Of a stretch of 64,000 nt of DNA, positions 42,459-51,826 are shown piece after piece. Positions within the stretch are counted from its first letter, which is position 1; the number at the start of each line of letters is the position of its first letter. The stretch is from an uncultured Bacteroidota bacterium (GTDB lineage Bacteria > Bacteroidota > Bacteroidia > Flavobacteriales > Flavobacteriaceae): positions 40,493-104,492 of the forward strand of contig CAJXTX010000003.1 of assembly GCA_913060705.1 (NCBI GenBank). Reading direction: 5' to 3'. The notes beneath the pieces were generated by a model that worked only from the letters and a program-made list of their open reading frames with translations, did no database searches and had not been told where the DNA came from. The translations under genes and the position numbers were made by a program.

Positions 42459-43010
42459 ATGCCCGTATCATCCGAAAACCATAATAATGAAGGCTCACTT
42501 TTCAGCATAGGCTATGGACTACGAAGCCCAGAAGAGTTTCTTGGTTTATTGAAAAGTTACGCTATAGATGTTGTGGCAGATGTGCGCTCAAACCCGTACT
42601 CAAAGTGGAATCCTGATTTTTGCAGAGAACCCATTGCAGCCTATTTAAAACAACAACACATTCAATACGTCTACATTGGCGACATGATCGGCGGGATTCC
42701 GAAGGACGACAGCTGTTACACGAACGGAAAGCTCGACTATCAAAAGGCTAAACAGCATCCAGCCTTCACAAGAGGGATTGAACGCTTATTAGTAGCCCTC
42801 GAAAAACGCTTTCGTGTGGCTTTGATGTGCGGAGAGGTTGAACCTCATCAATGCCATCGCTCAAAACTCATCGGAGAAGTTTTAGCCGAAAAGGGCGTTT
42901 CACTGAACCACATTCTTAACGATACAACCATCAAATCCCAAACCCAGGTGATGCTCGAACTCACCAAAGGCCGAAATACCATGGATTTATTCGGAAACAC
43001 CTCACTTTAA
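42459..43010 (+). CDS. DUF488 family protein
   Basis: A 183-residue cytoplasmic protein of the DUF488 family, whose biochemical role is not established. Landmarks: LFSIGYGLRSPEEFLGLLKS, VVADVRSNPYSKWNPDF and the cysteine-histidine signature LMCGEVEPHQCHRSKLIGEV near residue 128. The length is normal. It precedes the DUF4440 gene by 2 bp and is cotranscribed with it. Confidence 0.88.
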   Translation: MPVSSENHNNEGSLFSIGYGLRSPEEFLGLLKSYAIDVVADVRSNPYSKWNPDFCREPIAAYLKQQHIQYVYIGDMIGGIPKDDSCYTNGKLDYQKAKQHPAFTRGIERLLVALEKRFRVALMCGEVEPHQCHRSKLIGEVLAEKGVSLNHILNDTTIKSQTQVMLELTKGRNTMDLFGNTSL

Positions 43011-43012
43011 TT

Positions 43013-43447
43013 ATGAGAAAACTATTTTTTATTACCCTGCTAAGTGTAGGGGCTTACACCTTCGCCCAAAAACAACCCCATCCGAAAGTGAGTCGCGTCA
43101 TCGACGCACTTTTTGAGCATCAGATCGAGGCCTGGAACGCCGGCGATACGCAACGTTTTATGCAGGGATATTGGGAAGACGAGCGCCTCATTTTTGTCGG
43201 TAGCAGCGGACCCACCTATGGCTACCAAAATACCTTGAAAGGATACAACAAGCGCTACCCCGATCGCGCAGCAATGGGAAGATTGGCCTTTGATATCCTA
43301 GAAAAACGGCAGTGGGACAGGCGCACGATTCAAGTGATTGGAAAGTTTACGCTCTACAGAGAAAACGATACGCCAACCGGACATTTTACCCTACTTCTTC
43401 GAAAAATAAAGCGAAAATGGGTGATCGTCAGTGACCACTCTTCTTAA
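43013..43447 (+). CDS. exported DUF4440 / SnoaL-like (NTF2 fold) protein
   Basis: A 144-residue exported protein with a signal peptide (MRKLFFITLLSVGAYTFAQ) and an NTF2-like cone fold: HQIEAWNAGDTQRFMQGYWE, LIFVGSSGPTYGYQNTLKGY and the C-terminal strands GHFTLLLRKIKRKWVIVSDH. Such domains bind small hydrophobic ligands or act as accessory enzymes; no specific function can be given. The stop codon shares four bases (TTAA) with the convergent DUF456 stop. Confidence 0.85.
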   Translation: MRKLFFITLLSVGAYTFAQKQPHPKVSRVIDALFEHQIEAWNAGDTQRFMQGYWEDERLIFVGSSGPTYGYQNTLKGYNKRYPDRAAMGRLAFDILEKRQWDRRTIQVIGKFTLYRENDTPTGHFTLLLRKIKRKWVIVSDHSS

Positions 43448-43920
43448 AGCGCGGTATAAAAGATCCAGGCCATCCATAGCACTAACGCGAGCTTCAGCAT
43501 AGATCCGGCAAGCACTCCCATTAAAGAGCCGAGGGCAGCTCTGGCTGCGGCTTTGATATCAGACTGTTGCACGTACAATTCACCCGCAAAGGCACCCAAA
43601 AACGGTCCGAATAAAAAGCCGAATGGCGGAAAGAACAGTAATCCTAAAACTAATCCGACAAATGATCCTATGGTTCCAGCTTTAGACCCTCCAAAGCGTT
43701 TGGTGGCATAAACCGGAATGATATTGTCCACTATAGAAACGATCACTGCGAGGGCTCCAAACACCCATAGCCAAGTCGATCCGATAGCGCCCTCTCCGCT
43801 AAATTCCAATACCAATAGGGCTAAATAGCCAATGATGGGTCCAGGAATAACGGGCACAAAACAGCCAATGATTCCTACAATCAAAAGTAGGCTTCCAAGC
43901 AGTATATAAAGCAATTCCAT
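43444..43920 (-). CDS. DUF456 family membrane protein
   Basis: A 158-residue inner-membrane protein with four or five hydrophobic segments and glycine-rich turns. Family signature: GIIGCFVPVIPGPIIGYLAL near residue 18, IPVYATKRFGGSKAG near 70, and FFPPFGFLFGPFLGAFAGEL near 98, followed by AARAALGSLMGVLAG. No known activity. It stands alone on the minus strand, 95 bp from the divergent PadR gene. Confidence 0.9.
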   Translation of the reverse strand: MELLYILLGSLLLIVGIIGCFVPVIPGPIIGYLALLVLEFSGEGAIGSTWLWVFGALAVIVSIVDNIIPVYATKRFGGSKAGTIGSFVGLVLGLLFFPPFGFLFGPFLGAFAGELYVQQSDIKAAARAALGSLMGVLAGSMLKLALVLWMAWIFYTAL

Positions 43921-43953
43921 AGGTAAGGTCTTGAAGCTAAATTACATCATTTA

Positions 43954-43974
43954 GTACTTTGTTTTGCATAGTAC
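43954..43974. promoter_or_regulatory. candidate PadR operator: repeated TAGTAC motif
   Basis: GTAC at 43954-43957 and 43971-43974 are separated by 13 bases, each preceded by TA, so TAGTAC repeats with a 17-base period and also forms an inverted repeat because GTAC is self-complementary. It overlaps the -33 element of the PadR gene promoter, the expected place for an autoregulatory repressor site. Confidence 0.4.
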
Positions 43975-43995
43975 CTTTTTTTATTTATATCTTTG
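43963..43995 (+). promoter_or_regulatory. Bacteroidetes-type promoter of the padR-pspC operon
   Basis: TTTG at 43963-43966 and TATCTTTG at 43988-43995 (exact TAnnTTTG) with 21 bases between; another TTTG at 43958-43961 would give 26. The predicted start is about 16-17 bases before the ATG at 44016. Confidence 0.5.
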
Positions 43996-44015
43996 TAGTG
44001 CATTATAGATGACTT

Positions 44016-44345
44016 ATGAATATTGAAAACACCAAACAACAGATGCGAAAGGGAATCTTAGAGTACTGCATTCTCGCAGTTCTCAAAGATCAAGACCTCT
44101 ATGCCTCTGAAATTTTAGAGCACCTGAAGCAGGCGAAACTACTCGTCGTAGAGGGTACGCTCTATCCGCTACTCACGCGACTCAAAAACGCCGATCTCTT
44201 GCACTACAGATGGGAAGAGTCTACGAGTGGACCTCCGCGTAAATACTTCACGCTCACCGAAGAAGGAGTCGCCTTCTTGGAAGAATTAAAAATCACTTGG
44301 AACGAATTACAACATGCCATTAATACGGTAACTAACAAATCATGA
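44016..44345 (+). CDS. PadR-family transcriptional regulator
   Basis: A 109-residue winged-helix regulator: KGILEYCILAVLKDQDLYAS (helix 1), EILEHLKQAKLLVVEGTLYP, LLTRLKNADLLHYRWEES (recognition helix and wing) and SGPPRKYFTLTEEG. The C-terminal helix is short, as in the PadR-s1 subgroup. The PspC gene begins inside its stop codon (ATGA overlap), so the pair is translationally coupled, and the regulator very likely represses its own operon via the TAGTAC repeats upstream. Signal unknown; envelope stress is a reasonable guess from the partner. Confidence 0.9.
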   Translation: MNIENTKQQMRKGILEYCILAVLKDQDLYASEILEHLKQAKLLVVEGTLYPLLTRLKNADLLHYRWEESTSGPPRKYFTLTEEGVAFLEELKITWNELQHAINTVTNKS

Positions 44346-45403
44346 AAAAGACCCTAACCATCAACCTTTCTGGCCTTGTTTATCACATCGATGAGGATGC
44401 CTACGCCAAATTGCAAGACTATCTCGATTCGATCAAGGCCTATCTTGACAATACACTCGGAAGAGATGAGATCATTGCGGATATCGAAAACCGTATTGCC
44501 GAGCTCTTCTCAAGTAAAAACAAATCAGTGATCTCTATAGAAGATGTAGAAGAAGTGATTGCGATCATGGGACAGCCTGAAGACTATGTGTCTGAAGAGG
44601 ATGCTCCAAAACAAGAACGCCCTCATTTCAAAGCGAGTAGTAAAAAACGTCTCTATAGAGATCCTGACAATCAAGTGCTCGGAGGGGTCTGTTCGGGGAT
44701 CGGCCACTTCACCGGTATAGACCCTGTCTGGGTACGACTCATCTTTTTAGCGCTATTGTTTAGCGGAGTTTCTGCCATCTTCTATTTTGTGCTTTGGATC
44801 ATTATTCCGAAGGCCATCAGCATTTCACAAAAACTCGAGATGAAAGGAAAGGCTGCGACTTTCAACAACATTGAAGACTTTGTAAAAGAGAGCTATCAAA
44901 ACGTCAAAGAAGACCTGAAAAATGTCAACTTCAAGGGCGCCCAACACAAAGCTCAAGAAGGAGCTAAAGGATTTTTTGCATTCTTAGGAGAGCTCTTCAG
45001 TGCACTCTTCAAAGCCATAGGTAGATTGCTAAGTCTTATAGGTGAAATCGTGGGAAAGCTTTTGGGAGTGATCATCATCGCGGTGACACTCGTATTCTTA
45101 ATCGCGATAACCGTTAGTTTCATCGTCGGTAGCTTCATTGACGTGCACATCGGAAACGACATCTTGATGCTACCAGGCTTTCAGTACATGGAATCGAGCT
45201 GGGGAGGACCTTACCATCCGATATTCTATCACATCAGCATGATGCTCACGTTCGGAATCCCAGCATTCAGCCTGCTTTTGGTGGCGCTTCAATTGCTATT
45301 CAAAAACATGGGACGCCTTTCAGGGAGCGTAAAAATTGGAATGCTCGCCGTGTGGATGATCGCGCTCATCTCTTTCATCGTGATGAGTCTCACGCGCTTT
45401 TAG
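44342..45403 (+). CDS. PspC-domain membrane protein
   Basis: A 353-residue protein. Residues 1-85 form an acidic alpha-helical domain (DSIKAYLDNTLGRDEIIADI, ISIEDVEEVIAIMGQPEDYV) typical before PspC in Bacteroidetes. The PspC domain (about 100-160) has KKRLYRDPDNQVLGGVCSGI, GHFTGIDPVWVRLIFLALLF and YFVLWIIIPKA. An amphipathic linker is followed by further TM helices up to the C-terminus (about four). Probably part of an envelope-stress or membrane-homeostasis response under PadR control. Its stop shares TTAG with the convergent gene at 45400. Confidence 0.9.
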   Translation: MKKTLTINLSGLVYHIDEDAYAKLQDYLDSIKAYLDNTLGRDEIIADIENRIAELFSSKNKSVISIEDVEEVIAIMGQPEDYVSEEDAPKQERPHFKASSKKRLYRDPDNQVLGGVCSGIGHFTGIDPVWVRLIFLALLFSGVSAIFYFVLWIIIPKAISISQKLEMKGKAATFNNIEDFVKESYQNVKEDLKNVNFKGAQHKAQEGAKGFFAFLGELFSALFKAIGRLLSLIGEIVGKLLGVIIIAVTLVFLIAITVSFIVGSFIDVHIGNDILMLPGFQYMESSWGGPYHPIFYHISMMLTFGIPAFSLLLVALQLLFKNMGRLSGSVKIGMLAVWMIALISFIVMSLTRF

Positions 45404-46986
45404 AGGCGTGAGGCCTTTACCGATAGGGCATTTTTGCGTGCCACTACCTCAGCCAAAGGGGTTGAGCTAATATGGCTCTCGAGCCACGATAAAACATCTA
45501 AATAGAGAAAAGAGCGCCGCTCGTAGTAGTCTTCTTCTAACGGAAGCAACTGCCCGTGCAGCGCTCTAAATTTTTCTTTTAAATCTTGAGGATACACCGA
45601 TCCAAGCTCGCGTATGAATTGGATGAGCAGGCGCTGCACCTGATGCAAATCGTTCATCCGAATCAAAAATCGGTAGGTGCTCAACAACAGGCGATCGAGA
45701 TCGTCGTCTAGCCCCGCTTCAAAATGGGCAATGACATCGAGAATGCGCGAGAAGCAGAGTAAATCTTCTCTCATTGTAAGCGTGGTGTTGGAGATAATCG
45801 GTTGCAGATAGGCAATGCACTGCGCATAATCTGCTGCCCCAAAATACATACAGGCCATCTTGTAATTCAGCATCATCACATGATGAGCATCGATTTGATT
45901 TTCAAAGGTTTTCACCCCCTCCTTTACTTCGTTTACAAGGTGCAGTCCATCATTGAAAGTGCCCTTTAAAAAATGAAGGTTCATTTCGTTGTTTACACGG
46001 TACAAAAAGGCCAAGGCTTGGGTGTTGGTATTCTTCGGAAAGGCCTCTGATTCAATGGTTTCATGCAGAGTCTCTAGGGTAGTCTTGAATTTTTCTGGAT
46101 GTCGTAATAGCAGCAGCGACTCCATTAAATAGTTGTTTGCTTTAAGATAAAAAATAGGATGCGAAGCCAGCATTTCGGGGTATTGTTCAAATAAATACAC
46201 CCATCGTGAGGCGTGCTTAAAAAGGCCCAAAAAATCTTGGGTAATCATGCTGTACCACACGTGTGCTTTTGAATACCACAGTCGTTCTCTAAATCCCAAC
46301 TGCTCGTAATCGACTTTGGGCAATTCTCTAAAGAAAAACTGAGTGATATCACGGTATTCATCGTCGCTCTTTACGTATCCGGCTTTCAATAAGCGCTCGT
46401 ACAACAAGAGGGATAAATTCGAAAGTTGACTGCAGAGCATATTGGCCTCTCCGAGCACTCGCGCATCAGAAACAAGGGCCTCTGTACGGTTACTCATACT
46501 GCGGGTGATGTACTGAGACTCAATGATTTTCTCGAATTCAACAATCTCGTACTGGGTGTATTTTTCATCCCACTTTTTGGCCATTTGCTTGGCCTTCTCT
46601 AAAATCTTTAAACTTTGACGGTAAAGCCCTTTTTGGTAAAGAACGGTGGCAAAATCAAGTTGTTCGCGAATGAGCATCCTAGGGTTTTGGATGCTCGGAT
46701 TCAATCTCAGCGAGGTGAGTAGCTGTTTGTAGAGGTGCGACTTTAGATTCGCTAATTGCGTTCTAGACACAAAAGATTGCTTTAGTAATTCGCGCTCATC
46801 GTAAACCTCAGCGTGATCGAAAAAATCAAATAATTGGATGAATTTCGAATCGCGATGACCCTCAATTCTATTTGCGTAGAGCTTAAATTGTCGTTTTTGT
46901 GCCTTAGTCAGTGACTTTATAAGCAAAAAGACCGGATCTTGCGTATTTTTAGGTATCGCTGAATATTTTTTAGTAACTCGCTGCAT
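45400..46986 (-). CDS. uncharacterised alpha-helical repeat protein (528 residues)
   Basis: No family recognised. The 528 residues are predicted almost wholly helical, with no leader, no TM segment and no catalytic motif. Leu/Tyr/Phe-rich helical pairs suggest TPR-like superhelical repeats, for example LDFATVLYQKGLYRQSLKIL near residue 110, LSLLLYERLLKAGY near 200, YLMESLLLLRHPEKF near 285 and ACMYFGAADYAQCIAYLQP near 380. The basic N-terminus (IKSLTKAQKRQFKLYANRI) resembles a nucleic-acid or protein binding helix. It stands alone between the PspC gene and the leu operon. Likely a cytoplasmic scaffold; nothing more can be claimed. Confidence 0.75.
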   Translation of the reverse strand: MQRVTKKYSAIPKNTQDPVFLLIKSLTKAQKRQFKLYANRIEGHRDSKFIQLFDFFDHAEVYDERELLKQSFVSRTQLANLKSHLYKQLLTSLRLNPSIQNPRMLIREQLDFATVLYQKGLYRQSLKILEKAKQMAKKWDEKYTQYEIVEFEKIIESQYITRSMSNRTEALVSDARVLGEANMLCSQLSNLSLLLYERLLKAGYVKSDDEYRDITQFFFRELPKVDYEQLGFRERLWYSKAHVWYSMITQDFLGLFKHASRWVYLFEQYPEMLASHPIFYLKANNYLMESLLLLRHPEKFKTTLETLHETIESEAFPKNTNTQALAFLYRVNNEMNLHFLKGTFNDGLHLVNEVKEGVKTFENQIDAHHVMMLNYKMACMYFGAADYAQCIAYLQPIISNTTLTMREDLLCFSRILDVIAHFEAGLDDDLDRLLLSTYRFLIRMNDLHQVQRLLIQFIRELGSVYPQDLKEKFRALHGQLLPLEEDYYERRSFLYLDVLSWLESHISSTPLAEVVARKNALSVKASRL

Positions 46987-47067
46987 ATTAGTGTTCTAGA
47001 GTCTTTAATCAAGGGTTGAAGTTCGTAATATATTCTGCGATACCCAAATAAAGCGCTAAAGAGCAGT

Positions 47068-47075
47068 TATTTTTG
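47068..47075 (+). promoter_or_regulatory. candidate -7 element for the leu operon
   Basis: TATTTTTG matches TAnnTTTG and ends 24 bases before the leuA ATG. No -33 TTTG at proper spacing. The 113-bp region has no leucine-rich leader peptide or attenuator hairpin that I can see. Confidence 0.35.
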
Positions 47076-47099
47076 AGTTTAAAATTTGCGTAAGGCGCT

Positions 47100-48254
47100 A
47101 TGGGCAAAGAAAAAGTAGAAATTTTCGACACCACTCTGAGAGACGGAGAACAGGTCCCTGGCTGTAAGCTAGACACCAAGAGCAAACTTGAAATTGCTGA
47201 ACAGCTCGATGCGCTGGGGGTGGATATCATTGAGGCCGGATTCCCTATATCTAGCCCAGGAGATTTCAAGGCCGTAGAAGCCGTCGCAAAATTGGTGAAG
47301 AATGCACGAGTTTGTGGGTTAACACGCGCAGTGGAGAAAGACATCGACGTTGCGGCCGAAGCCCTCAAGTCAGCCATTAGACCACGCATTCACACCGGAA
47401 TTGGAACTTCTGATTCGCACATCACCCATAAATTTAAGGCCACTAGAGAGCAGATTATTGAACGTGCCGAAAAGGCTGTTGCCCATGCGAAGCGTTATGT
47501 TGAAGATGTGGAATTTTATGCAGAAGATGCAGGCCGAACAGACAACGAATTTTTAGCGCGCGTTTGCGAAAAGGTTATTGCGGCAGGAGCTACTGTGCTG
47601 AACATACCTGACACCACAGGCTATTGCCTTCCCGAAGATTACGGCGCAAAGATTGCGTATCTAAAAGCTAATGTGAAGGGCATAGAAAAAGCAACACTTT
47701 CTTGTCACTGCCACAACGACCTAGGCTTAGCCACCGCTAACGCCATTTCAGGAGCCCGTAACGGAGCCCGTCAAATCGAATGTACCATCAACGGTATCGG
47801 AGAACGCGCCGGAAACACAGCTCTTGAAGAAGTTGTAATGATTATGCGCCAACATCCGGGCATGGATCTCTACACCGACGTCAACACCAAACTGCTCAAC
47901 TCTATCAGTCACTTGGTTTCTGATCGTATGGGTATGTTTGTGCAAGCCAATAAGGCCATTGTTGGAGCGAATGCCTTTGCGCACAGCTCAGGTATCCACC
48001 AAGACGGTGTGATCAAAAACCGTGAGACCTACGAAATCATCGATCCTCTCGAAGTAGGGGTCGATCATTCAGCTATTGTTTTAACCGCAAGAAGCGGGCG
48101 TGCAGCCCTAGCTTATCGCGCTAAAAACTTAGGGTTCGAATTTGATAAATTAATGCTCGACGCCATGTACGATCAATTCTTGATCATGGCAGATTCAAAG
48201 AAAGAAATCGACGATAACGATATCGAAGTCTTAGTAAAACAAGTGAAGCACTAA
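47100..48254 (+). CDS. leuA: 2-isopropylmalate synthase, short form without regulatory domain
   Basis: A 384-residue enzyme that condenses acetyl-CoA with 2-oxoisovalerate, the first step of leucine synthesis. Catalytic landmarks: [17 protein letters not shown] (Arg and metal Asp), [19 protein letters not shown], and the metal His pair in [28 protein letters not shown] follows. The chain stops near residue 384, where full-length enzymes of about 510-550 residues continue into the allosteric LeuA_dimer domain. The usual leucine feedback site is therefore missing, although the second synthase gene in the same operon has one. First gene of the leuA-leuC-leuD-second synthase-leuB operon. Confidence 0.92.
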   Translation: MGKEKVEIFDTTLRDGEQVPGCKLDTKSKLEIAEQLDALGVDIIEAGFPISSPGDFKAVEAVAKLVKNARVCGLTRAVEKDIDVAAEALKSAIRPRIHTGIGTSDSHITHKFKATREQIIERAEKAVAHAKRYVEDVEFYAEDAGRTDNEFLARVCEKVIAAGATVLNIPDTTGYCLPEDYGAKIAYLKANVKGIEKATLSCHCHNDLGLATANAISGARNGARQIECTINGIGERAGNTALEEVVMIMRQHPGMDLYTDVNTKLLNSISHLVSDRMGMFVQANKAIVGANAFAHSSGIHQDGVIKNRETYEIIDPLEVGVDHSAIVLTARSGRAALAYRAKNLGFEFDKLMLDAMYDQFLIMADSKKEIDDNDIEVLVKQVKH

Positions 48255-48272
48255 ATCTAGCTTTCAACCTCA

Positions 48273-49670
48273 ATGAAAAAAACATTATTTGACAAAGTAT
48301 GGGATGCGCATGTGGTATCTTCTGTGCCAGAAGGTCCAGATGTACTCTTCATCGATCGCCACATGGTACACGAAGTAACCAGCCCGGTAGCCTTTTTAGG
48401 ATTGAAGAACCGAGGTATTAAGGTGCTGTATCCTGAACGAACTTTTGCAACGGCAGACCACAACACTCCAACGATGAATCAGCACTTGCCAGTAGCCGAT
48501 GCGCTGTCTGCCAATCAGCTGTCTGCGCTAGAACGCAATGCTGCAGAGCACGGTATCTCTTATTGGGGATTAGGTCACGAGAAAAACGGTATCGTACACG
48601 TGGTGGGTCCAGAATACGGAATCACACTCCCCGGTGCGACCATTGTTTGTGGAGATTCTCACACCTCAACGCACGGAGCCTTCGGCGCAATCGCCTTCGG
48701 AATCGGAACCTCAGAGGTTGAAATGGTACTTTCTACACAATGTATCATGCAGCCCAAACCAAAAAGTATGCGCATTCACATTGAAGGCATGCCTGGAAAA
48801 GGTGTGACTCCTAAAGATGTAGCACTATTCATTATTTCTAAACTCAGTACATCAGGAGCCACCGGACACTTCGTAGAATATACCGGTGAGGTCTTTGAGA
48901 AAATGAGTATGGAAGGGCGTATGACCGTTTGTAACCTTTCTATCGAAATGGGTGCACGCGGAGGAATGATCGCTCCTGACCAGACGACCTTCGATTATGT
49001 ACAAGGACGTGAATTCGCTCCAAAAGGGGCCGAATGGGAGAGTGCGATGACCTACTGGAGCACCCTTCATACAGACGAAGGAGCTCAATACGATAAAGAG
49101 ATCGTATTGAAAGGTGCTGAAATAGAGCCTATGATTACCTACGGAACCAATCCGGGAATGGGAACAGGCATTAGCGGAAGCATTCCTTCTCTTGAACAAG
49201 CCGAAGGCAGCAAAGAAAGCTACAAGAAGTCACTTGACTATATGGGCTTCACTGAAAAAGACCAGCTTTTAGGCAAAAAAGTAGACTATGTGTTCTTGGG
49301 CAGTTGCACCAATGGCCGCATCGAAGACTTTAGAGCCTTTACCGAGATCGTGAAGGGTCGCAAAAAAGCAGATCACATCACGGCTTGGTTAGTGCCAGGA
49401 TCTCACAAGGTTCGTCAAGCTATTATTGACGAAGGCCTGCATGCTATCTTAACCGAAGCAGGTTTTGAGCTTAGAGAACCCGGATGTTCTGCTTGTCTTG
49501 CTATGAACGAAGACAAAATTCCAGCCGGAAAGGTAGCGGTTAGTACTTCAAACCGAAACTTCGAAGGGCGACAAGGACCTGGTGCTCGTACCATGCTTGC
49601 CAGTCCTACAGTGGCAGCAGCGACAGCAGTAACCGGAGTTGTAACCGATCCTAGAACCTTAATCGACTAA
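48273..49670 (+). CDS. leuC: 3-isopropylmalate dehydratase large subunit
   Basis: A 465-residue aconitase-family subunit that, with LeuD, isomerises 2-isopropylmalate to 3-isopropylmalate (and can handle citramalate). The [4Fe-4S] ligands are the Cys in [14 protein letters not shown] and the pair in [36 protein letters not shown] and [19 protein letters not shown] are typical. Normal length. It lies 18 bp after leuA and 3 bp before leuD. Confidence 0.97.
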   Translation: MKKTLFDKVWDAHVVSSVPEGPDVLFIDRHMVHEVTSPVAFLGLKNRGIKVLYPERTFATADHNTPTMNQHLPVADALSANQLSALERNAAEHGISYWGLGHEKNGIVHVVGPEYGITLPGATIVCGDSHTSTHGAFGAIAFGIGTSEVEMVLSTQCIMQPKPKSMRIHIEGMPGKGVTPKDVALFIISKLSTSGATGHFVEYTGEVFEKMSMEGRMTVCNLSIEMGARGGMIAPDQTTFDYVQGREFAPKGAEWESAMTYWSTLHTDEGAQYDKEIVLKGAEIEPMITYGTNPGMGTGISGSIPSLEQAEGSKESYKKSLDYMGFTEKDQLLGKKVDYVFLGSCTNGRIEDFRAFTEIVKGRKKADHITAWLVPGSHKVRQAIIDEGLHAILTEAGFELREPGCSACLAMNEDKIPAGKVAVSTSNRNFEGRQGPGARTMLASPTVAAATAVTGVVTDPRTLID

Positions 49671-49673
49671 CAC

Positions 49674-50270
49674 ATGGCCTACGATAAATTTACTACCCTA
49701 AGCAGTTCTGTAGTTCCGCTTCCGATCGAAAATGTAGATACAGACCAGATCATCCCAGCACGCTTTTTGAAGGCGACAGAACGCAAGGGATTTGGAGACA
49801 ATCTTTTTCGCGATTGGCGCTACAATCAAGACAACAGTCCTAAATCAGATTTTGTCTTAAACGACTCGACATATTCAGGAAAAATCTTGGTAGGCGGAAA
49901 GAATTTCGGATCTGGTTCTTCAAGAGAACACGCTGCCTGGGCCATATATGACTATGGATTCCGCTGTGTGATTTCAAGTTTCTTTGCCGACATCTTCAAG
50001 AATAATTGTCTCAATATTGGGGTATTACCGGTTCAAGTGTCTGAAGGATTTTTACAAAGTATTTTCGACGCAGTTAAGAAAGACCCTAAAGCGCAGGTAA
50101 CGGTAGATCTCGCCGCTCAGACGGTAACACTTGATTCGACTGGAGAGCAAGAAAGCTTTGACATCTCAGCCTACAAAAAGCAAAATCTACAAAACGGATT
50201 CGACGATATCGACTACCTGTTGAATATCAAATCTTCGATCGAGGGCTTTGCTCAAACTCGACCTTTTTAA
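49674..50270 (+). CDS. leuD: 3-isopropylmalate dehydratase small subunit
   Basis: A 198-residue swivel-domain partner of LeuC. Signature segments: VDTDQIIPARFLKATERKGF, KILVGGKNFGSGSSREHAAW and CVISSFFADIFKNNCLNIG. Length is normal for the bacterial LeuD of the LeuC/LeuD type. The gap to leuC is 3 bp and to the second synthase gene 21 bp. Confidence 0.97.
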   Translation: MAYDKFTTLSSSVVPLPIENVDTDQIIPARFLKATERKGFGDNLFRDWRYNQDNSPKSDFVLNDSTYSGKILVGGKNFGSGSSREHAAWAIYDYGFRCVISSFFADIFKNNCLNIGVLPVQVSEGFLQSIFDAVKKDPKAQVTVDLAAQTVTLDSTGEQESFDISAYKKQNLQNGFDDIDYLLNIKSSIEGFAQTRPF

Positions 50271-50291
50271 TCGACTCATAAGCGCACTTCA

Positions 50292-51824
50292 ATGAACAAG
50301 AAACAGCGGCCGATCGAGATCATGGACACCACGCTACGCGATGGTGAACAGACCTCTGGCGTTTCTTTCACTGCCGCAGAGAAACTAACCCTCGCACAGC
50401 TGCTCTTAGAAGAGTTGCAGGTAGACCGCATTGAAATCGCCTCGGCAAGAGTTTCAAAAGGCGAACAAGAGGCCGTGAATCGCATCACCTCATGGGCTTC
50501 AGACAAAGGACTCTTAGATCGTATTGAAGTGCTCACTTTTGTCGATAAAGGGGTTTCTTTAGATTGGATGATTGCGTCCGGAGCCAAAGTGCAGAATCTG
50601 CTCACCAAAGGTTCGTTGAACCACCTGACGCATCAACTCAAGCAAACTCCTGAAGAGCACTTCAAGCATGTCGCAGAAAACCTCAAAGAAGCACAAAAAA
50701 GAGGTATCCGCTCAAACGTATACCTCGAGGATTGGAGCAATGGAATGCGCAATTCGAAAGACTATGTTTTTGCCTATTTAGATCATCTGGTGCAACAGCC
50801 CGTTGATCGCATCTTGTTGCCAGATACCCTAGGCGTGCTTACCCCTGATGAGACCTCTGCTTATCTGCGCGAAATACTTACACGTTACCCAAAAACCCAT
50901 TTTGATTTTCACGGTCACAACGATTACGATTTAGGAGTAGCCAACGTACTCGAGGCCGTTAAGGCAGGCGTAAACGGCCTGCACCTCACGGTGAATGGAA
51001 TGGGCGAACGCGCGGGTAACGCAGCACTGGCCAGTAGCATTGCCGTGATCAATGACTTTGTTCCTGAGGTGAAGACTCGTGTGAAAGAGAAAGCACTTTA
51101 CAAGGTCAGTCAATTGGTGGCAACCTTTAGTGGATTTCACATTCCGGTAAACAAACCGGTTGTCGGAGCGAATGTGTTTACACAAACGGCAGGAATTCAC
51201 GCTGATGGCGATGCCAAAAACAACCTTTATTTTAACGACCTCTTACCCGAACGTTTTGGGCGCAAGCGCTCTTATGCACTAGGCAAGACTTCGGGTAAGG
51301 CCAATATTTTAAAAAACCTCAGCAGTCTTGGAATCACCCTGGGTGAAGAAGAACTCAAAAAGGTAACGGCTCAAGTGATTGCCCTTGGAGACAAGAAGCA
51401 AAAAGTAACCCTTGACGACCTACCGTATATCATCTCTGATGTACTTGGCGAGAGTGCCTATGCGCATCACGTCAAGATTGAATCCTACGTCTTGACCCAT
51501 TCAAAAGGATTGCAGCCTTCTACGACCGTTAGTGTCCGAATCGACGATCAGGTCTACGAAGAAAATGCCTGTGGAGACGGACAATACGACGCCTTCTTGA
51601 ACGCCATCCGAAAGATCTATAAGCAACTTGCTCGTGAGCTCCCTCAACTGATCGACTATTTCGTTCACATTCCACCAGGCAGTCATTCGGACGCCTTGTG
51701 CGAAACGACCATCACCTGGAAGACAGCTTCACGTGAGTTTATAACGAGAGGTCTAGACTCAGACCAGACCGTATCGGCCATTAAAGCCACAGAAAAAATG
51801 CTCAACCAAATCTATACCGCCTAA
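50292..51824 (+). CDS. second alpha-isopropylmalate/citramalate synthase family enzyme, with regulatory domain
   Basis: A 510-residue HMG-CoA-lyase-like synthase. Catalytic domain: [36 protein letters not shown] (metal His pair), LHLTVNGMGERAGNAAL and TAGIHADGDAKN. Residues about 375-510 form the LeuA_dimer regulatory domain (HVKIESYVLTHSKGLQPSTT, CGDGQYDAFLNAI). Because leuA proper is already in the operon and no ilvA is visible, a (R)-citramalate synthase role (pyruvate plus acetyl-CoA toward isoleucine) is plausible; LeuC, LeuD and LeuB also act on the citramalate intermediates. A second 2-isopropylmalate synthase or a regulatory partner of the short LeuA are alternatives. Confidence 0.8.
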   Translation: MNKKQRPIEIMDTTLRDGEQTSGVSFTAAEKLTLAQLLLEELQVDRIEIASARVSKGEQEAVNRITSWASDKGLLDRIEVLTFVDKGVSLDWMIASGAKVQNLLTKGSLNHLTHQLKQTPEEHFKHVAENLKEAQKRGIRSNVYLEDWSNGMRNSKDYVFAYLDHLVQQPVDRILLPDTLGVLTPDETSAYLREILTRYPKTHFDFHGHNDYDLGVANVLEAVKAGVNGLHLTVNGMGERAGNAALASSIAVINDFVPEVKTRVKEKALYKVSQLVATFSGFHIPVNKPVVGANVFTQTAGIHADGDAKNNLYFNDLLPERFGRKRSYALGKTSGKANILKNLSSLGITLGEEELKKVTAQVIALGDKKQKVTLDDLPYIISDVLGESAYAHHVKIESYVLTHSKGLQPSTTVSVRIDDQVYEENACGDGQYDAFLNAIRKIYKQLARELPQLIDYFVHIPPGSHSDALCETTITWKTASREFITRGLDSDQTVSAIKATEKMLNQIYTA

Positions 51825-51826
51825 GC

